This document shows, piece after piece, positions 54,019 to 63,448 of a DNA stretch of 64,000 bases. The stretch comes from Microbacterium testaceum StLB037. Its GTDB lineage: Bacteria; Actinomycetota; Actinomycetes; Actinomycetales; Microbacteriaceae. The notes beneath the pieces were generated by a model that saw nothing but the letters and a program-made list of their open reading frames with translations, searched no databases and was not told the DNA's origin. Position 1 is the stretch's first letter; each line of letters starts with the position of its first letter. Both the position numbers and the translations under genes were made by a program. The stretch is taken from contig NC_015125.1 in the NCBI RefSeq assembly GCF_000202635.1, positions 124,001-188,000 of the forward strand, given 5' to 3'.

Positions 54019-54996
54019 TCAGCCCCGCGTTACCGCCATCGCGGGCGCGGCGCGCCGTTTCCCCCGGAGCCCCGCGAGCGTCGGCACGATCCCCCGCGGC
54101 ACGAATAGCAGGAAGACCACCAGCACGATCCCGTATCCCGCGTACTGCAGGATCGGCCCCGCGGCCGCCGGCATGCCGGGCGTCGCGCTCAACGCGCTCA
54201 GCACCTGCAGCCAGAGGCTCAACGCGAGGGTTCCCACGACCCCGCCCCACACCGACCCGAGCCCGCCGACCACGGCCATCACGACGTAGCCGAACGAGGC
54301 GAACGGCGGGTACGTGTCCTGGCTCACGTACGGGGTGAAGAACGCCCCCAGCGCTCCCGCGAAGCCCGCGAATCCACCCGCCACCGCGAACACCGTGAGC
54401 TTGCTGCGCAGGATCGGCACCCCGCTCGACGCCGCCGCCGACTCGCTCCCGGCGAGAGCGCGGATCCCCCGACCGAACCGCGACCGCACGAGGTTGTGGC
54501 ACACCACGAGCGCCGCCGCGAGCGCGGCCAGCGCGACGTACGAGTACACGCGCTGATCGGGCACGACGAACCCGGCAACCGAGAGCGGAGGGATGCCGAA
54601 GATCCCGACGCCCGCGCCGAACAGCGGGGCGGTGGCCATGACCGTCTGGATGATCAGCAGCACCGCGAGCGAGCCGAACGCGAGGTAGTGCCCGCGCAGC
54701 CGCAGGAGCGGCCAGCCCACGAGCGCGGCCACCAGCGCCCCGAGGACGGGAGCGACGATGAGCGCGAGGAGCGGAGGGATGCCGAGGGTCACGGTCCCGA
54801 CCGCGACGGTGAGTCCGCCCACCGCGACGAAGGCCCCCTGGCCGAGCGACGCCTGACCGGCGTAGCCCATGAAGAGCGACAGTCCGGTGACGACGAGCGC
54901 GGTGAGCGCGGTCTGCACGAAGAACGTCTGGTCGGTCAGCAGCAGCGGAGCGATGGCGGCGACGACCGCCGCCACCGCGATGACGATGCGGGTCAT
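54019..54996 (-). CDS. livM: branched-chain-type ABC transporter permease LivM
   Basis: The 325-residue membrane protein has the LivM family segments GLSLFMGYAGQASLGQGAFVAVGG, LAFGSLAVLLIIQTVM and GGLGSVWGGVVGTL. Along with LivH it forms the channel for the solute bound by LivK. ATG 54996 overlaps the livH stop by 4 nt. It is the last gene of the five-gene operon. Confidence 0.92.
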   Translation of the reverse strand: MTRIVIAVAAVVAAIAPLLLTDQTFFVQTALTALVVTGLSLFMGYAGQASLGQGAFVAVGGLTVAVGTVTLGIPPLLALIVAPVLGALVAALVGWPLLRLRGHYLAFGSLAVLLIIQTVMATAPLFGAGVGIFGIPPLSVAGFVVPDQRVYSYVALAALAAALVVCHNLVRSRFGRGIRALAGSESAAASSGVPILRSKLTVFAVAGGFAGFAGALGAFFTPYVSQDTYPPFASFGYVVMAVVGGLGSVWGGVVGTLALSLWLQVLSALSATPGMPAAAGPILQYAGYGIVLVVFLLFVPRGIVPTLAGLRGKRRAAPAMAVTRG

Positions 54997-55847
54997 TTCG
55001 CCTCCTCGGCGGTGAAGGAACGCGATCGGGCGATCATGATGGCGAGCATCATGATGAGCGCGATCTGGGTCTGGTACGAGCCGTTCGCGTAGCCCGCGAC
55101 GAGCTGACCGGTCACCCCCAGGACGAGGGCGCCGACGAACGTCATCCACGGACTCCGCAGGCCCCCGAACACCGCGGCGGCGAGCGCGCTGAGCACGAAC
55201 GGCAGGTCGGAGGTCACCGACACCGCGGTCGTCGGCGCGATCAGCACTCCGGCGAGACCGCCGAGCACGCCGGCGATCGTGAACGAGAGCAGGCCCATCG
55301 CCCGGGTGTCGATTCCGACGAGTCGGGCAGCCCGGGGATTGGATGCCGCGGCGGTGAGCGCGCGCCCGATGTCGGTGCGCGTGAACAGCAGGCTCATGGC
55401 GCCGAGCGTCGCCACGGCGACCGCGAGGGTCACGAGGCGCTGGGTCTCGATCTCGGCGCCGAACAGCTGGACCGTGCCACCGATCCCGGCGGGAGACACG
55501 GGGTTCTGCCCCCAGACCGCGATGATCGCGGCCGCGGCGACCAGCGACATCCCCAGCGTGATCAGCAGGGAGGTCATCGGGTGCGTGCCGGGCTTGCCGA
55601 TCGCGACGGCCCCCACGACCAACCCGATGAGACCGACGACGACCACGGCCGCGAGCTCGGAGAGTCCGGGCGGGAGCCCCAACTGCCGGAACGTCTGCGA
55701 GAGGAAGGCGCCGAAGACGACGAACGAGCCCTGCGCGAAGTTCAGCACGTGGGTCACGCGGTAGACGACGACGATGCCGCTGCCCACGAGGGCGAACGAC
55801 CCCGCGAGGGCGAGACCGCTGAGCAGATAGGTGGCGAGATCGCTCAC
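54993..55847 (-). CDS. livH: branched-chain-type ABC transporter permease LivH
   Basis: The 284-residue permease begins at GTG 55847 (MSDLATYLLSGLALAGSFAL) and has GSGIVVVYRVTHVLNFAQGSFVVFGA, typical of LivH, and AAASNPRAARLVGIDTRAMGLLSF. It lies 88 nt beyond livF, the widest gap in the operon. An upstream in-frame stretch to 56042 is not plausible as protein. Confidence 0.9.
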   Translation of the reverse strand: MSDLATYLLSGLALAGSFALVGSGIVVVYRVTHVLNFAQGSFVVFGAFLSQTFRQLGLPPGLSELAAVVVVGLIGLVVGAVAIGKPGTHPMTSLLITLGMSLVAAAAIIAVWGQNPVSPAGIGGTVQLFGAEIETQRLVTLAVAVATLGAMSLLFTRTDIGRALTAAASNPRAARLVGIDTRAMGLLSFTIAGVLGGLAGVLIAPTTAVSVTSDLPFVLSALAAAVFGGLRSPWMTFVGALVLGVTGQLVAGYANGSYQTQIALIMMLAIMIARSRSFTAEEAK

Positions 55848-55935
55848 GAGAGGGAGTCCTGACGGGTGGACGGGGAAGAGAGCGACGGGGAGGCGACGCG
55901 GTCGCCGCCTCGGCCCCCGGTGGTCAGCGGGTGAT

Positions 55936-56613
55936 TCACGAGGGGTTCTCCTGTTCGTCGAAACCGCCGAGATAGGCGGCGCGCACCTCGGGGGCGGCGG
56001 CGAGTTCTGCGGTCGGCCCCTCGGCGACGATGCGACCGGCATCCAGCACGTACGCCCGAGAGCACAGGCCGAACGCGAGCCCCACCTCCTGCTCGATGAG
56101 CAGCACGGCGGTACCGCGATCGGCGTTGAGGGCGGCGAGGTGGCGCACGAGGTCGGCGGCGATGAGCGGGGCGAGTCCGAGCGACAGCTCGTCGACGACG
56201 AGGAGATCGGGCTCCGCCATCAGTGCCCGGCCCACCGCGACCATCTGCTGCTGACCGCCGGAGAGCGTGTCGGCGCGTTGGCGGCGCAGGCGCTGAAGAT
56301 CGGGCAGCAGCTCGTACACGGCATCCGTCCGCCGAGACCGTCGTCGCCACGCACCGAGGCGCAGGTTGTCGTCGACGCTCAGGTCTCCGAACATCTGGCG
56401 TCCCTCGGGCACCTGGGCGACGGTTTCCTCCACACGGACGGTTCCGGATGCCGGACGCACGAGGCCGCTGACGGCGTTGACGAGCGAGGTCTTGCCGGCA
56501 CCGTTCGGTCCGACCAGCGCGACGAGCTCACCCGCGTCGACCCGTAGCGAAACCCCGTCGAGCGCCGTCGCCGAGCCGTAGCGCACGACGAGGTCGTTCA
56601 CCTCGAGCATCAT
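55936..56613 (-). CDS. livF: branched-chain-type ABC transporter ATPase LivF (short)
   Basis: The 225-residue ATPase has GPNGAGKTS (Walker A), LSGGQQQM (signature) and LLVVDELSLGLAP (Walker B). The region between SGTVRVEETV and PEGRQMFGDL is about 18 residues shorter than usual, so part of the strand/Q-loop neighbourhood is missing or compressed. Activity may still be possible. It overlaps livG by 4 nt. Confidence 0.9.
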   Translation of the reverse strand: MMLEVNDLVVRYGSATALDGVSLRVDAGELVALVGPNGAGKTSLVNAVSGLVRPASGTVRVEETVAQVPEGRQMFGDLSVDDNLRLGAWRRRSRRTDAVYELLPDLQRLRRQRADTLSGGQQQMVAVGRALMAEPDLLVVDELSLGLAPLIAADLVRHLAALNADRGTAVLLIEQEVGLAFGLCSRAYVLDAGRIVAEGPTAELAAAPEVRAAYLGGFDEQENPS

Positions 56614-57407
56614 GCGGCGGCCTCGCTTCCGAGGTAGGCGGCGATCACGGCGGGATCGCGCCGGATCTCGTCCGGTGTCCCCTCCGCGATGAGCCGGCCG
56701 AGATCGAGCACGGCGATGCGGTCGGCGAGGGCCGTGACCATCGCCACATCGTGCTCGATGAGCAGGATCGTCGTGCCGTCGTCGTGCAGCTCGCGGATGA
56801 GACCGCGGAGGTCGTCGCGCTCGTCGGTGCGCAGACCCGAGGCCGGCTCGTCCAGGAGCAGGACCCGGGGACGCGCCGTGAGAGCTCGCGCGACCTGCAG
56901 CCGACGCTGCTGACCGAGCGGGAGCTGCTCGGCGCCCCGACCGGCCCACTCGGCGAGCCCCACGCGGGCGAGGGCCTCCTCGGCATCCGCGATGATCTCC
57001 CTCTCCTCCCGGCGGTGGCGGGGAGAGCGCACCGCCGCGTCGAGAGCCCCCGACCGGGTGCGCGCGTGCGCCCCGACGGCGACGTTCTCGAGCACGGTCA
57101 TGCCCGGGAACAGGCGCGCGCCCTGGAAGACGATCGCGATCCCGCGCTGCGCGCGACGGTGCGGCGGCAGCCGATCGATGCGCTGTCCGTCGAGGCGGAT
57201 GACGCCCTCCTGCGCGCGGACGTGTCCGCTGATCAGGCCGAAGAGGGTGGACTTGCCCGCCCCGTTCGGCCCGATGACCCCGCGGAGCTCGCCCGGGGCG
57301 ATCCGGAACGAGATGTCGCGGTTGGCGTAGACCCCGCCGAACCGGCGCGAGAGTCCCGCGAGCTCGAGCCCGGCGGAAGGGCTTTCGGCGGGTTCGATCG
57401 TGTTCAC
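56610..57407 (-). CDS. livG: branched-chain-type ABC transporter ATPase LivG
   Basis: The 265-residue ATPase has GPNGAGKST (Walker A), FQGARLFPGMTVLENV (Q-loop) and LLLDEPASGLRTDE (Walker B). Its signature reads QLPLGQQRRL instead of the common LSYGQQRRL. GTG 57407 overlaps the livK stop (GTGA). With LivF it powers uptake by LivHM. Confidence 0.92.
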   Translation of the reverse strand: MNTIEPAESPSAGLELAGLSRRFGGVYANRDISFRIAPGELRGVIGPNGAGKSTLFGLISGHVRAQEGVIRLDGQRIDRLPPHRRAQRGIAIVFQGARLFPGMTVLENVAVGAHARTRSGALDAAVRSPRHRREEREIIADAEEALARVGLAEWAGRGAEQLPLGQQRRLQVARALTARPRVLLLDEPASGLRTDERDDLRGLIRELHDDGTTILLIEHDVAMVTALADRIAVLDLGRLIAEGTPDEIRRDPAVIAAYLGSEAAA

Positions 57408-58600
57408 TGCGGAAGCTCGGTCGCGAACTGCTTCGTCGCGGCGTCGGTCGGAACCCACTTGCCACCCTTCGCCTCGAAGATCGCGAGCGAGGTCGCGTCG
57501 AGGCCCATGTGGTCGGTCGGGCTGTAGGAGTAGTGACCGTTCGAGGTCAGCAGGTCGGTCTTCTCGAGCGCGTCGCGGATCTTCTGCCGGTCCGTCGAGT
57601 CGGCCGCGTCGATCGCCGCGGCGAGGAGCTCGATGCCCGATGCCCCGCCGAACGCGAACTCGGGCGGGTAGGCCCCGTTGTTGGCATCCATCCACGGCTT
57701 CGCGACCGCCATGACCTTGGTCTTGTACGCGCCGCCGGGCAGCGCGTCGCCCCCGAGGGCGATGGTCGCGGCCGCCTTGACGCCCTCCGCCGCGTCTCCC
57801 GCGGGCTGGAGGTACAGGTCGGACGCCTCGGCGCCGGTGAAGTAGGTCGCGATGCCCTTGCCGGCGATCTGCTTCGTGATGATGACGGGTGCGGGTCCCG
57901 CGCCCCAGACGACGAACGCGTCGGGCTTGGCAGACACGACCTTCGTGATCAGCGGCGTGAAGTCGGTCGCGGTCTGGTCGTACGACTCGTCGAGCACGAC
58001 GTCGATGCCGGCTTCCTTCGCGTATTCCGCGGTCGCCTTGTCGCCGTTGGTGCCGTAGAGGTCGCCGCCGGTGTAGCCGATCGCGAGGGTCTTCACACCC
58101 TGGCTGACCCAGTAGTCGACCAGCGCCCGCGCGTACACCGCCGGGATCGGCGGCGAGGTGAAAGCGTACGGATTGCTGCCGTCGGCGAACGCGTCGACCG
58201 GGCCGAGGGCGATCGTGGGGATTCTCGCGGACTGCGCGGTGCTGCCCACGGCGGTCGCTGCCGAGACGAAGCTGCTCGCGAGCATCGCCGAGTACGAGGG
58301 ATCGGATGCCAACTGGTTGAACTGCTTCACCGACTCGGTCACGTCGGCCTTGTCGTCGACGACGGTCAGCTCGACCTGACGGCCGTCGATGCCGCCCGCG
58401 GAATTGATGTCGGCGACGACGCGCTCCGCCGCCTCCTTGTCGCCCTGGCCCAAAGCGGAGAGGAAGCCGGTGAGCGGCACCACCATGCCGATCTTCACCG
58501 GCCCGGACCCGTTGCCCGAAGCGGTGGACCCTCCTCCCGAACAGGCGGTGAGGGCGAGGACGAGGGCTGCTGTGGCGACCACGGGGACGGTTCTGCGCAT
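57404..58600 (-). CDS. livK: branched-chain-type solute-binding lipoprotein
   Basis: The 398-residue lipoprotein has lipobox ALTAC (Cys20) followed by a Ser/Gly linker and the Peripla_BP_6 fold beginning VKIGMVVPLTGFLSALGQGDKEAAERVVADINSAGGIDGRQV. Family members bind amino acids, amides or aromatic acids. Since a hydrolase, aldehyde dehydrogenase and alcohol dehydrogenase lie nearby, a non-amino-acid ligand is possible. It is the first gene of the operon and is divergent from the LuxR-type regulator. Confidence 0.92.
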   Translation of the reverse strand: MRRTVPVVATAALVLALTACSGGGSTASGNGSGPVKIGMVVPLTGFLSALGQGDKEAAERVVADINSAGGIDGRQVELTVVDDKADVTESVKQFNQLASDPSYSAMLASSFVSAATAVGSTAQSARIPTIALGPVDAFADGSNPYAFTSPPIPAVYARALVDYWVSQGVKTLAIGYTGGDLYGTNGDKATAEYAKEAGIDVVLDESYDQTATDFTPLITKVVSAKPDAFVVWGAGPAPVIITKQIAGKGIATYFTGAEASDLYLQPAGDAAEGVKAAATIALGGDALPGGAYKTKVMAVAKPWMDANNGAYPPEFAFGGASGIELLAAAIDAADSTDRQKIRDALEKTDLLTSNGHYSYSPTDHMGLDATSLAIFEAKGGKWVPTDAATKQFATELPQ

Positions 58601-58757
58601 GGACTTCTCCTGGTTCGTCGTTGAACGTCAGGCGCCATTGTTCGGGGGACGACGACGGTCCCGTCTATCCGTGAAATCACGTAATCCGCGGGGAAAGCAT
58701 TCCGGTGAATCGAACGTCGACGGATAATGAGAACTCCCGGACGCAAGGAAGCTCCCC

Positions 58758-60992
58758 GTGATCAGAGAGCCCCGCAGCGAGTTCGTCGGTCGTCGGCGCG
58801 AGCTGGACGCACTCGCGGACGCGCTCGAGCGCACCCGCCTCATCACGCTCACCGGCGTGGGCGGAGTGGGCAAGACTCGCCTCGCGATGCGGCTCGCCAA
58901 TGCCCACGCGCGGCGGACCTCGACGACCGTGTACTTCGTCGGGCTCGACGCGGTGAGCGACCCGCGGCGCGTCGTCGCCGCGATCGCCCAGTCGCTCCCC
59001 TTCGGCGATCTGTCGGCCCGCGACCCGCTCGAGTTCGTCGTCGACGTCCTGAGCGACGAGACCGCGCTGCTCGTCCTCGACAATTGCGAGCACGTCATCG
59101 ACGCTGCGGCGTCCGTGGTCGACGAGCTGCTCGACGCCCTCCCGAACGTGACCATCGTGGCCACCAGCCGCCGGCGTCTCGACGTCGACGGAGAGCAGGT
59201 CTTCCCCGTCCCCCCTCTCGGGACCGAGGCCGCGGGCGGTGAGCCCGCCGAAGCGGTCGAGCTCTTGCTCGCACGCGCCCGCGCCGCGGATGCGGGCTTC
59301 ACCCTCGCCCCCGCCGAGGTCGCCGTCGCGGAGCAGCTCTGCCTCGCGCTCGACGGCCTGCCCCTGGCCATCGAACTCGCCGCCGGCCGCCTGCGCACCC
59401 TCTCGGTGTCCGATCTCGCCCGCCGCCTCTCGCAGCGTTTCACCCTGCTGCGGGCCGGCTCGCGAGCCCCGGTCTCGCGGCAGCGGACCCTGCGCGCGGT
59501 CGTCGACTGGAGCTACGAGTTGTGCACCCCGCCCGAGCGAGCTTTGTGGGCGGCGCTCAGCGTGTTCGCCGGTCCGTTCGACCTTCCCGCGGCGGCCGCC
59601 GTCGCCGGCGGGGACGAGGCCGTGACCGTCGAGACCCTCGAGCAGCTGATCGACCAGTCGCTCGTCGAGGCCGACCGCGACTCCGGACGTTTTCACCTGC
59701 TCGAGACGATCCGCGGCTATGGGCGCGACCGCGCCGAGGAGTCTGGGGAACAGCACGACCTGGTGCGCCGTCACCTCGAGTACTACCGCGGCCTTGCGCG
59801 CCTCGCGCGCACCCACTGGTACGGCCCCGCCCAGAGACGGATCCTCGCCGGCCAACGTGCCGACCGTGCCGAATTGGATGCCGCCCTGCGCACGGCCGCG
59901 GCGACCGACACCGACGTCGCCCTCGAGCTGTTCGCCGACCTCCGCTACCACTGGGCGGTGGGCGGGTTCCTGTCGGAGGGACGCCGGTGGACGCGTCGGC
60001 TCCTTCGTCTGCCCGCTGCGTCCGCGGCATCCCGGACACCCGCGCTGCTCGTCGCGGCGTGGATCTGCGTCCTGCAGGGTGCCCTCGACGAGGCCCGGGG
60101 GCACCTCGACGAAGCGCGGGCGCTCCTGCCCTCGCTGCCGCCGGCCGACCAGGAGCGGGGCGAAGTGGAACTGCGCCGCTGGAGCGGGACGCGCGCGCTC
60201 TTCGCGGGCGAAAGCGACCTCGCCCGCGAGGAACTGAGCCGATCGATCCGGCTCGCCCGCTCCCTCGGTCGCCCCGAGGAGGCCCTGCTCGCGCAGTTCC
60301 AGCTCACGGTGGCCCTCGTGCAGAGCGAGCTGCCCGACACCCTCGAGCCCGCGCGGGACGCGCAGCATCTCGCCATCGAGATCGGCGAGCGGTGGATCCG
60401 GTCGCTCTCGCTCTGGGCCATCGGGCTCGCGCTCTACGCCGCCGGCGAGCTCGATGACGCCGAGCGCCACGCGCGCGACGCCCTCGCGATGGAGGAAGGG
60501 ATCGACGACCCGGTCGGCGACTGCCTCGTGCTCGAGCTGCTCAGCTGGATCGACGCGGCGCGCTCCCCCACCGAGCGCACCGCGGTCCTGCTCGGCGCCG
60601 CGCGCAGCTGGTGGCGGCGCATCGACTCCGGTATCGCCGTGCACGGACCGCAGATGCTCGCGCAGCACGATCGCTGCGTCGCGGTCGTCCGCCAGCGCCT
60701 CGGCGAGGAGGCGTTCCAACGCCTCTCGGCCGTCGGTGAGCGTCTCTCCCCCGCCGAGGCCGCCGCGTTCGCGGGCGCTCCCGGCCGCCCCGCCGCGGGA
60801 CTCAGCGCCCGCGAGAGCGAGGTGGCCGCCGGGGTGCACGAGGGACTCAGCAATCGCGAGATCGCCGAACGGCTCGTGCTCTCGGTGCGAACGGTCGACA
60901 CCCACGTGCAGCGGATCCTCGCCAAGCTCGGCTTCACCTCACGGGCGCAGATCGCGGCCTGGTACCGGTCGACGCTGGTGAGCGTGCCGTAG
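58758..60992 (+). CDS. large ATPase (NB-ARC/AAA-like) with C-terminal LuxR HTH
   Basis: The 744-residue protein starts at GTG 58758. An N-terminal P-loop ATPase has GVGGVGKT at 33-40 and LLVLDNCEHV as Walker B. A winged-helix-like region and a long helical repeat region (about 340-620, TPR-like) follow. The C-terminal LuxR HTH reads LSARESEVAAGVHEGLSNREIAERLVLSVRTVDTHVQRILAKLG. It resembles LAL/MalT-type activators that respond to a ligand. It is divergent from livK and directly upstream of the hydrolase-ALDH-ADH operon, so it likely activates one or both. Confidence 0.9.
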   Translation: MIREPRSEFVGRRRELDALADALERTRLITLTGVGGVGKTRLAMRLANAHARRTSTTVYFVGLDAVSDPRRVVAAIAQSLPFGDLSARDPLEFVVDVLSDETALLVLDNCEHVIDAAASVVDELLDALPNVTIVATSRRRLDVDGEQVFPVPPLGTEAAGGEPAEAVELLLARARAADAGFTLAPAEVAVAEQLCLALDGLPLAIELAAGRLRTLSVSDLARRLSQRFTLLRAGSRAPVSRQRTLRAVVDWSYELCTPPERALWAALSVFAGPFDLPAAAAVAGGDEAVTVETLEQLIDQSLVEADRDSGRFHLLETIRGYGRDRAEESGEQHDLVRRHLEYYRGLARLARTHWYGPAQRRILAGQRADRAELDAALRTAAATDTDVALELFADLRYHWAVGGFLSEGRRWTRRLLRLPAASAASRTPALLVAAWICVLQGALDEARGHLDEARALLPSLPPADQERGEVELRRWSGTRALFAGESDLAREELSRSIRLARSLGRPEEALLAQFQLTVALVQSELPDTLEPARDAQHLAIEIGERWIRSLSLWAIGLALYAAGELDDAERHARDALAMEEGIDDPVGDCLVLELLSWIDAARSPTERTAVLLGAARSWWRRIDSGIAVHGPQMLAQHDRCVAVVRQRLGEEAFQRLSAVGERLSPAEAAAFAGAPGRPAAGLSARESEVAAGVHEGLSNREIAERLVLSVRTVDTHVQRILAKLGFTSRAQIAAWYRSTLVSVP

Positions 60993-60999
60993 AGCGCCC

Positions 61000-61190
61000 G
61001 GAGGCTTCGACACGCTCAGCCACCTCCACCGCGCCCCAGGTCCCTGAGCCCGTCGAAGGGACCGCAGGCTTCCACACGCTCAGCCACCCCCACCGCACCC
61101 CAGGTCCCTGAGCCCGTCGAAGGGACCGGAGGCTTCGACACGCTCAGCCACCTCACGCGAAGGGACCGGAGTTCCGCGTTCGGTAGTCCT
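61000..61190. repeat. REP-like 64-bp tandem repeat (about 2.5 units)
   Basis: Units start at 61000, 61064 and 61128 with G(G/C)AGGCTTC(G/C)ACACGCTCAG. The first two continue to CCCTGAGCCCGTCGAAGGG. The two outer parts are imperfect inverted repeats (CTTCGACACGCTCAG and CTGAGCCCGTCGAAG), so each unit can fold into a hairpin like intergenic REP elements. The third unit is truncated. They fill the gap after the LuxR-type gene and may end its transcript. Confidence 0.8.
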
Positions 61191-61268
61191 ACGGATACCG
61201 CCCCGCCGGAGCGCGACCGACACTGGCGAAGACGACGCCGAGGTCGTCCCCGTTCGAGGAGCCCACGC

Positions 61269-61985
61269 ATGACCCCTTCCCCTCCCCGCATCCTTCTGGT
61301 CCACGGCGCTTGGTCGGGCCCGTGGGTGTTCGACCGCCTCGCCGCCCAGCTGGGGGAACGTGGCTTCGCCGTCGACACCGTGGCCCTGCCCAGCATCGAC
61401 AGCACGGCGGACCTTTACGCCGACGCCGCCGCGATCACCGCCGCGCTCGACGCGGCCGAGGGGCCGCTGAACCTCGTCGCCCACTCCTACGGTGGAGCCC
61501 CGACCACGCAGGCCGGCGACCACCCCGCGGTCGAGCGGATCGTCTACGTCGCGGCCTTCGCCCTGGACGAGGGCGAGACCCTCCAGCAGGCGGTGGGCGG
61601 TGGCATCCCGGACTTCTGGGGAATCTCGGACGGGATGGTCTCGCTCGGGAAGTCCCGCGAGGAGCGGGTCGCGATGATCGCGGCCGACCTCCCCCCGGGC
61701 GTGCCCGTCGCGCTCGCGGAGCAGCTCGCCGACACGTTCCGCCCCCAGTCGCTCACGGCGTTCACCTCACCGGTCACGAAGGTCGCGTGGCGCACGAAGC
61801 CGACGACGTACGTCCTCACCGAGCGCGACGAGCTAGTACCGCCGCCCCTTCAGGAGCACTTCGTCGCGCGCTCGGGAGCCGACGTCGTCCGCGTCGACAC
61901 GGGCCACACCCCCTTCGAAGACGACCCCGTGTGGTTCGCCGGCGTCCTCGCCGACATCATCACCCCGGCGGAGGTGGCGCGATGA
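61269..61985 (+). CDS. alpha/beta hydrolase, AB_hydrolase_6-like esterase
   Basis: The 238-residue cytosolic hydrolase has HGAWSGPW, NLVAHSYGGAP (nucleophile elbow AHSYGG), TERDELVPP and a C-terminal GHTPFEDDP supplying the acid and His. Similar enzymes are annotated as esterases. It overlaps the following aldehyde dehydrogenase by 4 nt (ATGA), indicating one operon. A role in cleaving an ester whose alcohol is then oxidised is inferred. Confidence 0.88.
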   Translation: MTPSPPRILLVHGAWSGPWVFDRLAAQLGERGFAVDTVALPSIDSTADLYADAAAITAALDAAEGPLNLVAHSYGGAPTTQAGDHPAVERIVYVAAFALDEGETLQQAVGGGIPDFWGISDGMVSLGKSREERVAMIAADLPPGVPVALAEQLADTFRPQSLTAFTSPVTKVAWRTKPTTYVLTERDELVPPPLQEHFVARSGADVVRVDTGHTPFEDDPVWFAGVLADIITPAEVAR

Positions 61986-63448
61986 GCCTCACGGTCACGA
62001 CCGCCCCCGGCCGCCTGTTCATCGACGGACGGTGGGCGGATGCCACGGACGGCGGCCGCATGGACGTCATCGCCCCGTCCACCGGCGAGAAGATCACCGA
62101 CGTCGCCCGCGGCACGACCGCCGACGTCGACGCCGCCGTCGCCGCCGCGCGCCGCGCGTTCGACGAGGGACCCTGGCCGCGGATGTCGAGCCGCGAGCGT
62201 GCCCGCATCCTGCAGCGCGCGTACGCCCTCATGCGGGAGCGCAGCGAAGAGCTCGCGGCCGCCGAGAGCCTCGACGTCGGCAAGCCCATCACCTTCGCCC
62301 GCGTCGTCGACGTCAACAACGCCGCCGAGCTCTACGAGTACTACGCTGCCCTCGGCCACCGCCTCGACGGCGACGTGCGCGAGATCGCCGCCGACGCCCA
62401 CGCGTACGTCCGGAACGAACCGCTCGGGGTGGTCGCTGCGATCACGCCGTTCAACTTCCCGCTGATCCTGTCGAGCACGAAGATCGCCCCCGCCCTCGTC
62501 GCGGGCAACACCGTGGTGCACAAGCCGGCGAGCGACACCCCGTTGAGCGCCCTGCTCATGGCGGAACTGCTGCGCGACGCCGGCGTCCCCGACGGCGTGT
62601 TCAACGTCGTCACCGGCCCGGGGTCGACGCTCGGCGACCACCTCGTCTCGCACCCCGACGTCGACAAGGTCGCGTTCACGGGCTCGACCGAGATCGGCGC
62701 GCACGCGGCAGCCCTCGCCGGTCGGACGCTCAAGCCCTTCACCGCGGAGCTCGGCGGCAACGCGGCGAACATCCTCTTCGCCGACGCCGACCTCGACCGC
62801 GCGATCCACACCGTCATCTCGGCGTTCGTGTTCAACGCGGGGCAGTTCTGCATGGCGGGACCGCGTCTGCTGGTGGAGCGTCCGATCTACGGGGTGGTGC
62901 TCGGCATCCTGAAGGATGCCGTGCCGCACGTGCCGTTCGGCGACATCGACGACCCGGCCACCGTGATCGGACCGGTCGCCAGTCGCACCCAGCTCGACAA
63001 GGTCACCGCGATGGTCGACCGGGCGCGCGCCGCGGGCGCGCGGGTCGTGACGGGCGGGCACGCCGTCGAGCGCGACGGCGGGTTCTACTACGCCCCCACT
63101 GTCCTCGCCGACCTCGATCCCGACGCCGAGGTCGTCGTGGACGAGGTGTTCGGCCCGGTCCTCACCGTGCAGCCCTTCGACACCGAGGACGAGGCCATCG
63201 CCCTCGCGAACGGCACGAAGTACGGTCTCGCCAGCGGCATCCAGACCGCCGATCTCGCCCGGGCGCATCGCATCGCCGGGCGTCTGCGGGCCGGCATCAC
63301 CTGGGTGAACGGATGGGCGATCCTCGATCCGGCCGTACCGTTCGGCGGGGTGAAGGCCTCCGGCTGGGGGCGCGAGGGCGGGCCGGAAGCCCTGCAGTCG
63401 TACCAGAAGGCCCACTCGATCGTGTTCGACCTCGGCGGTGCGCAGTGA
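61982..63448 (+). CDS. NAD(P)-dependent aldehyde dehydrogenase
   Basis: The 488-residue enzyme has TPFNFPLIL, FTAELGGNAANILF (Glu general base) and Cys290 in AGQFCMAGPRLLVE. The sequence ends in GVKASGWGREGGPEALQSYQKAHSIVFDL. Full length and catalytically complete. Subfamily placement is unclear; it may oxidise benzaldehyde-type or other aldehydes produced by the adjacent alcohol dehydrogenase. It is coupled to both neighbours by 4-nt overlaps. Confidence 0.92.
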   Translation: MSLTVTTAPGRLFIDGRWADATDGGRMDVIAPSTGEKITDVARGTTADVDAAVAAARRAFDEGPWPRMSSRERARILQRAYALMRERSEELAAAESLDVGKPITFARVVDVNNAAELYEYYAALGHRLDGDVREIAADAHAYVRNEPLGVVAAITPFNFPLILSSTKIAPALVAGNTVVHKPASDTPLSALLMAELLRDAGVPDGVFNVVTGPGSTLGDHLVSHPDVDKVAFTGSTEIGAHAAALAGRTLKPFTAELGGNAANILFADADLDRAIHTVISAFVFNAGQFCMAGPRLLVERPIYGVVLGILKDAVPHVPFGDIDDPATVIGPVASRTQLDKVTAMVDRARAAGARVVTGGHAVERDGGFYYAPTVLADLDPDAEVVVDEVFGPVLTVQPFDTEDEAIALANGTKYGLASGIQTADLARAHRIAGRLRAGITWVNGWAILDPAVPFGGVKASGWGREGGPEALQSYQKAHSIVFDLGGAQ

